Below are positions 57,606 through 64,000 of a stretch of DNA of 64,000 bases, piece after piece. Source of the DNA: CAWDDA01 sp963813345 (GTDB lineage: Bacteria > Acidobacteriota > Blastocatellia > RBC074); the NCBI GenBank assembly GCA_963813345.1, contig CAWEYR010000030.1:124001-188000 (forward strand). The letters run 5' to 3'. Numbering within the stretch: position 1 is the first letter of the stretch; every line of letters starts with the position of its first letter. The position numbers and the translations under genes were made by a program. The notes beneath the pieces were generated by a model. It was not told where the DNA came from, ran no database searches, and saw only the letters and a list, made by a program, of their open reading frames with translations.

Positions 57606-58409
57606 TCACTTCTTGAACTTCAGCACTTCATCGCGTGTTCGTGCGAGAGTGAATTGCAGAGATTCCTGCGGCACACCATTCACGAAGCGTCCGATCAAGA
57701 CGCCAAGTCCGGTAGGGGATGTCACGTGTCAGCGAGATTGTTTCGCATTGCACGTAGGTCCCGTTATCACGTTCAGCAAACCTCCAATAGGTATCCATCG
57801 CGTACAGAAATCCCCATACCACCACCTGGAGGAAGCAGCTTCTCCTGCGCAGTCCCGGCATTCTCCACTTCCGACACACGAGTCGTATGTCCGATCGACG
57901 CTGCGTACTGAGGATTGATGTAGTCGTAGGTAACATCGTGCTCGGTGTCGATGACTACTGTGATCACCTTCTTCTTGTTGAAACGAAGCTTGATCTTGTA
58001 GTTATTGCCGTTGCGCGAGAGCAACTTTGATTGAACGACGTCGGGGCTGTAGTGGGACGCGTGGTTGTTGTAGTCCTGAATCAGCCGAAGGGTGTCAGTG
58101 AGCTTTGCACCTGGAATAAAACTGACACCAGTCCAATGATGCACGAGGCCACTCGGGACATCACTTCTCTTTCCCTGATTGATGACCACTTTACCTGCAC
58201 GAACATCCGAGTACGCTTTCTGTTTTGCTGCTTCACCCAGAGTGTCGATAAAGAGGAAACGGGATGGATCACGCAGCTCGCCCCGGTATCTGCGACTCGC
58301 GCTGATTCGCATACTTGTCGAATGCCGCAACCATGCTCTGATTGAGTTGGGGCGCGGGTGTCAACGCGACAAAAAGTAAGAAAAGTCCAACAAAAAGCCC
58401 TGTTTTCAT
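57606..58409 (-). pseudogene. Unrecognised secreted protein, possibly SRPBCC/START-like, disrupted by three frameshifts
   Basis: About 267 residues if corrected. ATG 58409 starts signal peptide MKTGLFVGLFLLFVALTPA. The frame changes near 58275, 57810 and 57707, finally ending ARTRDEVLKFKK at 57606. The middle (KVVINQGKRSDVPSGLVHHW, GVSFIPGAKLTDTLRLIQDY, SKLLSRNGNNYKIKLRFNKK, ERDNGTYVQCETISLTRDIP) resembles START/polyketide-cyclase-like lipid-binding folds, which is a weak assignment. It is divergent from recG across 70 nt, most of which is a family A repeat. Confidence 0.6.
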
Positions 58410-58432
58410 ACTGGTTTATGATATCACAAGCA

Positions 58433-58475
58433 GACGTTGTACCGGCTTCAGGTCCGGCTGAAGCCGGTACACGTG
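58433..58475. repeat. Palindromic repeat family A, copy 6 (variant) between divergent genes
   Basis: Arms ACGTTGTACCGGCTTCAG and CTGAAGCCGGTACACGT around a 6-nt loop. It fills most of the 70-nt gap between the secreted protein start (58409, minus) and the recG start (58480, plus), leaving little room for separate promoters. Confidence 0.85.
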
Positions 58476-58479
58476 CATA

Positions 58480-60619
58480 ATGCATATGCTAACCATTGAT
58501 ACTCGCTTGCTTGAACTTCACCTCCACGCCATTCCACGGGTGGGACAACTCACGGCACGCAAGCTGGCCACAGAGATCGCGACGATCTCCGCATCGTCTC
58601 CTCAAGAGGTCACTGTCGAAGATCTGCTTCGCTACCTTCCGATGAGATATGAGGATCGATCGCAGCTCGATCGCATTGGCGATTTGACCGAAGGCAAGAC
58701 CGCTTCGCTCGAGCTACAGGTGAGAGTGGGACGGATCATTCCACTCAAGGGCGGGAGACTCAAGCTCTACGAGTTTGTCGCAACGGATGGTGAACGCGAG
58801 GTCAGAGCCTTCTGGTGGAATCAGATATTCCTTTCTAAAGTGTTTCACCACGCGACTCGGGTGATCCTGTACGGTGAGTGGAAGTGGAATCGCACAAGAG
58901 CAATGTATGAAGTCGAGAATCCGGAATTCGAAGTCCTGGATGACGACGACGAAGGAGAGACGAGCGCAAGAATTCATACAGCGCGCCGGGTGCCGATCTA
59001 TCGCAAGCTCGGCGATCTGCGCACGCGCCAACTGCGCAGTATCTTTCACCACCTTCTGGGGAAGCTTGATAACGTTCCCGAGATCCTTCCGGCGGCGACT
59101 ATCACACGTCACAGGCTGCTCACGCGCGATGAGGCATTCCGCCTCGTTCACTTTCCTGGAGAGGACGAGGCGATCGATCTCTATAACGCGGTGGGTTCGC
59201 TGGCGCATCGAAGGCTCATCTTCGAAGAGTTCTTCCTTCTGACACTCGCACTCGCAGTGCGCCGCGGAGACCGCAAGCGCGAACCGAAGGGCGCGGCTAT
59301 CGTTATGAATGAAAGCACTGCGGACGTGCTCGCTTCGGTTGTTCCTTTCGAGCTGACGTCAGCGCAACGGCGCGCTCTTGATGAGATCACGAGAGATATG
59401 ACGGGAAAGGAACCGATGAACCGGCTTCTTCAGGGAGATGTCGGGAGCGGAAAGACGATCGTCGCCCTCGAAGCGATGATCCTTGCTGTCGAGAACGGGT
59501 TTCAGGCTGCGCTCATGGCACCGACTGAGATTCTTGCGGAGCAGCACGCCCGCAATATCAGAAATCTGCTTCGATCGACCGCGATACCGGGTCGGACTGC
59601 TCACGGGAAGTCTTCGAGCCCGCGACAAGCGGGAAATGCAGGAACGGATCGCAACTGGTGACGTCGACGTCGTGATTGGCACTCATGCTCTGATTCAGGA
59701 GGGCATCGACTTCAAGGCACTCGCACTGGCAGTTGTCGATGAACAACATCGCTTCGGTGTCATGCAGCGAGCTGCGCTTCGAAGTCGCGGTCTGAACCCC
59801 GATGTCCTGGTGATGACAGCGACGCCGATTCCTCGATCGCTTGCGATGACCGTATATGGCGACCTTGAAGTCTCCGTAATCGATGAGCTTCCACCCGGGC
59901 GGACGCCGGTGAAGACTTTCATACGGGGCGAGGACCGCAGAGAGAAGATCTATGAATTCATCCAGGCACAGGTTACAGAAGGGAGGCAGGTCTACATTGT
60001 CTATCCGATTATCGAAGAGTCTGAAAAACTCGATCTGCGCAATGCGACCGAGATGTACGAGCACCTGAGCCGTGAAGTGTTCACGGAGTGCCGCGTTGCA
60101 TTGCTGCATGGGCGAATGAAATCGGCCGAAAAGGATGAAGTCATGCGGTCGTTTCAGGCGAATGAAACGCAAATCCTGGTCGCGACCACGGTCATCGAGG
60201 TTGGTGTAGATGTTCCGAATGCCACGGTGATGGTAATTGAACACGCCGAGCGTTTCGGGCTCTCACAGCTTCATCAGTTGCGAGGGCGCGTCGGCAGAGG
60301 TGCCGCCGAGAGCTATTGCATTCTGCTCGCGCAGTATGAACAGACCGAGGATGCCAGAGAGCGGTTGAAGATCATGGAGGAGACGAGTGACGGCTTCAAG
60401 ATCGCAGAGAAGGATCTCGAAATCAGAGGAATGGGCGAAATTCTTGGAACGAGACAGCACGGGATGCCCGCGTTTCGAGTGGCAAACATCGTGAGAGATC
60501 AAAGGATACTTGCAGAAGCGAGAGACGAGGTCGACAGGATGTTCTCGAAGAAGGAGCTGCGGGGTCTGGTTGATCGTGTCCGCAACGAACCACGATATGG
60601 TCTTGCGAGAGTGGGATGA
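58480..60619 (+). CDS. recG: ATP-dependent DNA helicase RecG, one frameshift
   Basis: About 713 residues, the usual RecG length. ATG 58480, or ATG 58486, comes 5-11 nt after the family A repeat, with no clear Shine-Dalgarno. The N-terminal wedge/OB region has LLRYLPMRYEDRSQLDRIGD and ASLELQVRVGRII. Motif I is LLQGDVGSGKTIVALEAMIL, then AALMAPTEILAEQHARNI. A one-base change near 59583 moves to a frame with YRVGLLTGSLRARDKREMQE, motif II AVVDEQHRFGVMQRAALR, MTATPIPRSLAMTVYGDLE, and the second RecA lobe QILVATTVIEVGVDVPNATV. RecG remodels stalled forks and branched DNA. Given its conservation, the frameshift is more likely a sequencing error. Confidence 0.92.
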
Positions 60620-60679
60620 GGAGTTACGCTTCAGCGTACTCTGAGAGCGCAGGCTCCGAGCCTGAAGCTCGACTCCATG

Positions 60680-61687
60680 TCATCCTACCTTCACGTAGTG
60701 CACGTATTCGGTTGTCATCTCGCGCTTGTAAGCGCGGTTACTATCAGCCTTGAAGCGGTTATAAGTTTTTTTGAATGTCTTCACTCGCCCGCGCGTAGCC
60801 AGGATTCGTTTTACCTCACTAAAACTGATCACACCTTCATCGTTATAGCTGAAAAGGATGTGTCGTGTGCGCGCTTTAGCCACGAGATCCGCGAGCGCAT
60901 TGGCGGCAGTGGACGGCATGCAGTAGAGACTCCGGGCATAGTCGCGCATCCCGGTGATGCCTCGAACCTGCGGGCGATCGTATGAGGCAATCGTCTCGAG
61001 TACGTGGTAGTTCGCTCCGTACTGACGATGATTGTAGGGAGGGTCGAGATACAACACATCGCATTCGATGCGCTCGATAAGCTCGTTTGCATCCTCCTGA
61101 AACACTCGACATCCGTGCACGTGGTTTGAAACCTCAACGGGTCGCAGCTCGAGGCTCCTGAGAGCACTCGTTTTGAATCGCTTCAGAAAAGCGCCATAGA
61201 CACTCGCAGTATTGGCTACCTGATCTATCGCTTCGAGCAGCGAACAGAGAAGATAAAAGTATTCCCGTTCACTGATCAGATGAGCAGCGCGCCATTGCTC
61301 GATTGTGCGGCGAATCGCGTCGGAGCGCCCGGCGTTTTCGTCGGTGTAATAGAGCCTGCCGCCTCGCGGCGCATAGTGGTCGGAAATGAAACCTCGCTCG
61401 CCCTCAAGACCATTGAGCAGACCGAGTATGTCCCTCGTCCCATAAATGCGGTGCAGGTTCCGAAAGCGCGGAGGGTGATTGATCTCGAGATAAGCCTTGT
61501 TCAGGGCGTAGGCGTAATACTGGATGTCGTTGGCAATGACGCGAAGGCCAAAACGCTTGAAGAATCTTCCGACAGCACCGGTTCCCGCGAAAATATCGCA
61601 GAAGACCTGCTCATCTCCATTGGCGACACGTCGATAGACTTGCTCAAGGAAGGGCAGCAGAGTCTGCTTCGATCCGATGTAGTTCAC
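60680..61687 (-). CDS. DNA adenine methyltransferase, D12 class (Dam/DpnM-like)
   Basis: About 335 residues from GTG 61687, which overlaps the acyl-CoA dehydrogenase stop (GTGA). The open frame extends to 61789 inside that gene, but the usual D12 N-terminus NYIGSKQTLLPFLEQ begins right at this GTG. Motif I (AdoMet binding) is VFCDIFAGTGAVGRFFKRF, an acidic IANDIQYYAYALN follows, and the catalytic motif IV is CDVLYLDPPYNHRQYG. The layout is that of N6-adenine methylases such as Dam. No restriction endonuclease is adjacent. It may be a solitary methylase used for regulation or strand marking. Confidence 0.9.
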   Translation of the reverse strand: MNYIGSKQTLLPFLEQVYRRVANGDEQVFCDIFAGTGAVGRFFKRFGLRVIANDIQYYAYALNKAYLEINHPPRFRNLHRIYGTRDILGLLNGLEGERGFISDHYAPRGGRLYYTDENAGRSDAIRRTIEQWRAAHLISEREYFYLLCSLLEAIDQVANTASVYGAFLKRFKTSALRSLELRPVEVSNHVHGCRVFQEDANELIERIECDVLYLDPPYNHRQYGANYHVLETIASYDRPQVRGITGMRDYARSLYCMPSTAANALADLVAKARTRHILFSYNDEGVISFSEVKRILATRGRVKTFKKTYNRFKADSNRAYKREMTTEYVHYVKVG

Positions 61688-63441
61688 CAGAGATAACGAT
61701 TCGCTTCGATCAGGCAGTCGGCGATGCGGCGTCGCGCTGCCACCGTGTTGATTGGATGTTCGGGTGAAAGCCGCGCGAGTGCCATCCACAATGGTGCACG
61801 ATCGTCGCTCTCGGCAACGACGGCAGCGAGACTTCTCGCGGCCTGTGAAATGCGCTCTGACGCGTCAGACGCATAAACGCGCGCCATTTCGACTGCCATG
61901 GCAGCCTCATTTGGTCCGCGAGCCCCAACCAGCTTCTCTGCCCGCAAAAGACTGCTCTCTATCGCATATACCTCGATCAGAATCTCCGCGAGCAGGCCTA
62001 CAATCTCCTGCTCCTCAGCCAGTTTCTCGCCATACTTTTTGACCGCTGCGTCAAGCGCGATCAACGCCACGTGCTTCGCATTGTTGAGCGAATAGCGTAC
62101 AAAATGCGTTCCCTCGAGCCGAAGCGGACCCAGATCAGTACGGTAGAGCGCGTCGTCGATCGCCCGCGTTGCCGCCTTCTCGAGTGGCCAGTCACCTCTG
62201 GCCACCGTTTTCAAAAGGCGAGTCGGAATGATCAGACGATTGATCTCATTGGTACCTTCATAGATGCGCGTGATTCGCGCATCACGATAAGCGCGCTCGG
62301 CAGGGTAGTCCTGAGAGTAACCATAGCCGCCATAGACCTGCACCGTCTCGTCAACGACCAGGGCAAGCGCCTCGCTTGTCCACACCTTGATAATCGAACA
62401 CTCGACCGCATACTGCTCGATCGCCTTGAGAGCCTCCAACGGCTTCTCGTCATCAATCTCGGCAAGCGCGTTATCGATGACTCCGAGCGTCCGCCAGACA
62501 AGCGCATCACCGACGAAACAGCGAATTGCCATCTCGGCGAGTTTTCGCTTGATGAGACCGAAGCTCGAGATCGGCCTTCCAAACTGATGCCGCTCGTTTG
62601 CATACGCGATTGCGTGATTGAGCGATATCTTTGCGCCGCCAATGTTCCGGCTGCCGAGCTTGAGCCGGCCGAGATTGAGAATGTTGAAGGCGACGACATG
62701 ACCTTTGCCTATCTCACCAAGGACGTTCTCAACCGGTACAAGACAATCCTCGAGCATCAGGGCGGTCGTCGAATTTCCGTCGAGACCGAGTTTCTTCTCT
62801 TCCTTGCCGCTGACTACGCCATCCCCTCGCTCGACTATGAATGCCGTAAACTTGTCACCGTCAACTTTGGCAAAGACGATGAAGACGTCCGCGATGCCGC
62901 CATTTGTGATCCACATCTTCTGGCCGCGGAGCTTGTAGAACTTCCCGTCTTCTGTGAGGGTTGCTTTGGCTTTTGCGGCAAGCGCATCGGAACCGGATGA
63001 GGGTTCGGTGAGAGCGTACGCTGCGATCAAGTCGCCCGATGCGAGCTTCGGGAGATAATGTTCGCGTTGCGCCGGTGTTCCGAAGTAAACGATAGGTAGA
63101 GTACCGATCGTCGTGTGCGCTCCGAGACTTCCGCCGAAACTAGGCATAAGGGCGATCTGCTCGCCTACATACGCCGAACTGATCTTATCCAGACCGAGCC
63201 CTCCGTACTTTTCGGGGATATCGATTCTGAGAAGGTCGAGCTCGCCCGCTTTGTGGAGAAGGTCTTTTGTGACGGACCAGTCTTTAGCGTAAATCTCGTC
63301 GGCGCGCGGCAGCACTTCCTTGCGCATGAACTCTTCTGCCACGCGCGCGAACATCTGCTGCTCTTCGCTAATGTCTTCTCGCGTGAAGACTTCTGCAGCC
63401 GAGCGCTCCTCGAACAGGAAACTCCCACCCTTGATTGCCAT
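61684..63441 (-). CDS. Acyl-CoA dehydrogenase, long form
   Basis: 585 residues, intact. The FAD-dependent fold shows ISEEQQMFARVAEEFMRKEV, IPEKYGGLGLDKISSAYVGE, AYALTEPSSGSDALAAKAKA, GQKMWITNGGIADVFIVFA, HQFGRPISSFGLIKRKLAEM, and QVYGGYGYSQDYPAERAYRD with the catalytic Glu in YEGTNEINRLI. After the core there is an extra C-terminal domain of about 160 residues, as in VLCAD-like and some FadE-type enzymes of soil bacteria. It introduces the first double bond in fatty-acid beta-oxidation. Its position opposite an acyl-CoA synthetase supports a fatty-acid role. Confidence 0.95.
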   Translation of the reverse strand: MAIKGGSFLFEERSAAEVFTREDISEEQQMFARVAEEFMRKEVLPRADEIYAKDWSVTKDLLHKAGELDLLRIDIPEKYGGLGLDKISSAYVGEQIALMPSFGGSLGAHTTIGTLPIVYFGTPAQREHYLPKLASGDLIAAYALTEPSSGSDALAAKAKATLTEDGKFYKLRGQKMWITNGGIADVFIVFAKVDGDKFTAFIVERGDGVVSGKEEKKLGLDGNSTTALMLEDCLVPVENVLGEIGKGHVVAFNILNLGRLKLGSRNIGGAKISLNHAIAYANERHQFGRPISSFGLIKRKLAEMAIRCFVGDALVWRTLGVIDNALAEIDDEKPLEALKAIEQYAVECSIIKVWTSEALALVVDETVQVYGGYGYSQDYPAERAYRDARITRIYEGTNEINRLIIPTRLLKTVARGDWPLEKAATRAIDDALYRTDLGPLRLEGTHFVRYSLNNAKHVALIALDAAVKKYGEKLAEEQEIVGLLAEILIEVYAIESSLLRAEKLVGARGPNEAAMAVEMARVYASDASERISQAARSLAAVVAESDDRAPLWMALARLSPEHPINTVAARRRIADCLIEANRYLW

Positions 63442-63490
63442 AAGCGAATGAACATAGTCCTTCTGAGTTTAGAGTTCAAGGCCCTGAGGA

Positions 63491-63647
63491 AAGTGCTGAG
63501 TGCTGAGTGCTGAGTGCTGAGTGCTGAGTGTTTGAGTTCAAGCTTTAGCTTGGGGTTGCATTCGAGAAATCAACAAGGCCTCGAAATGCAACCCCAAGCT
63601 AAAGCTTGAACTCAAACCTCATACTCAGCACCCAGCACTCAGCACTT
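63491..63647. repeat. Repeat family B, copy 5, inside GTGCTGAGTGCTGAGT tandem flanks
   Basis: The centre is a long palindrome (arms GTTTGAGTTCAAGCTTTAGC continuing TTGGGGTTGCATTCGAG at 63530, complement to 63617). The left flank has five AGTGCTG units; the right flank has CACTCAGCACCCAGCACT, which can pair with it. It lies between divergent acyl-CoA dehydrogenase and acyl-CoA synthetase genes. Confidence 0.9.
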
Positions 63648-63685
63648 TTCTTGACACTGCACCTGCTACATCCTAGTGTGCCCGC

Positions 63686-64000
63686 ATGCATGTTCCACTC
63701 AATGAATACGATTTTCTGAGACGCGCGCTCAAGGTCTTTCCTGAAAAGGAGGCTATGGTGAGCGGCGATCTCCGGCTGACCTACGCTGAGCTGGGATCTC
63801 GCGTCAACGCCTGGGCTCACACCATGCGCGAGCTTGGCGTCGAGAAAGGCGATCGCATAGCGATCCTTTCTCAAAACGATCATCGTATGCTCGAAGCCTT
63901 CTTCGGCGCGCCACTCATAGGCGCAATTCTCATGTCTCTCAACTTCCGTCTTCTGCCATCGGACTTTGAATACATCCTCAACCACGGTGAAGCCAAAGTC
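63686..64000 (+). CDS. Acyl-CoA synthetase / AMP-binding enzyme (partial, N-terminus only)
   Basis: 105 codons from ATG 63686, continuing beyond the window. The N-terminal adenylate-forming domain is recognisable: NEYDFLRRALKVFPEKEAMV, LTYAELGSRVNAWAHTMREL, GVEKGDRIAILSQNDHRMLE, and LIGAILMSLNFRLLPSDFEY, matching fatty-acid-CoA ligases. The AMP-binding P-loop lies further downstream, outside the window. It probably activates fatty acids for the acyl-CoA dehydrogenase encoded divergently. Confidence 0.85.
   Translation, partial: MHVPLNEYDFLRRALKVFPEKEAMVSGDLRLTYAELGSRVNAWAHTMRELGVEKGDRIAILSQNDHRMLEAFFGAPLIGAILMSLNFRLLPSDFEYILNHGEAKV

Noticed and set aside
60680..61687. Restriction-modification system
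   Set aside because: Only a methylase is present; the neighbours are recG and beta-oxidation genes.
62071..63000. 309-codon plus-strand open frame
   Set aside because: It is antisense to the intact acyl-CoA dehydrogenase and shows no protein-like features.
63491..63540. Possible CRISPR array from tandem AGTGCTG units
   Set aside because: The units are directly adjacent with no spacers, and no cas genes are present.

Overview
The window looks like a chromosomal contig of a soil or sediment Acidobacteriota, probably near Blastocatellia. This is inferred from gene content and repeat style, not from a marker-gene comparison. The signs are large TonB-dependent receptors with an N-terminal carboxypeptidase-regulatory-like domain, many Tat-exported enzymes, winged-helix and TPR regulators, a CHAT-TPR protein, and many palindromic intergenic repeats, including the type whose translation reads FTAENAESAEK. 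No plasmid, phage, integrase, transposase, CRISPR or rRNA gene is visible. One tRNA gene, Ser(UGA), is present.

Layout. 1-9 kb: a partial TonB receptor, a trypsin-like protease, GH95 fucosidase, GH106 rhamnosidase and an M19 dipeptidase. 9-20 kb: two class-C-like serine hydrolases, a complete TonB receptor, a phytanoyl-CoA-dioxygenase-like oxygenase, an MFS transporter and an M23 peptidase. 20-26 kb: an OprP-like porin, a DUF1080-like protein and an Fbp-type ABC importer. 26-32 kb: a TolC-RND-adaptor efflux operon. 32-38.5 kb: a minus-strand glycan-degradation block (GH29, esterases, an SGNH esterase remnant, GH51). 38.8-44.2 kb: a heavily broken stretch (duplicated hydrolase tail, TPR protein, winged-helix/TPR regulator, AlkB, polysaccharide deacetylase). 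44.4-50 kb: CHAT-TPR protein, tRNA-Ser, a xylose-isomerase-like TIM barrel and a membrane protein. 50-54 kb: an osmoprotectant-type ABC importer, an EI24-like protein and a lipoprotein. 54-64 kb: Gfo/Idh/MocA oxidoreductase, nnr, tsaE, an unrecognised secreted protein, recG, a D12-class adenine methylase, an acyl-CoA dehydrogenase and the start of an acyl-CoA synthetase.

How it fits together. The two glycan regions, the TonB receptors and the porin suggest import and stepwise trimming of fucose-, rhamnose- and arabinose-bearing polysaccharides. The right end is mostly housekeeping.

Two features dominate. First, at least six families of palindromic repeats sit between genes. Several are nested inside one another, and many touch start or stop codons: one supplies overlapping stop codons to two convergent genes, and one encodes the signal peptide of a secreted peptidase. 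Second, seventeen genes need one or more frameshifts to be read through, while about half the window, including 22.5-31.9 kb, is clean. Whether these indels are real decay or sequencing error cannot be decided from the sequence alone. Genes needing one or two corrections are listed as CDS; genes needing three or more, and clear remnants, are listed as pseudogene.
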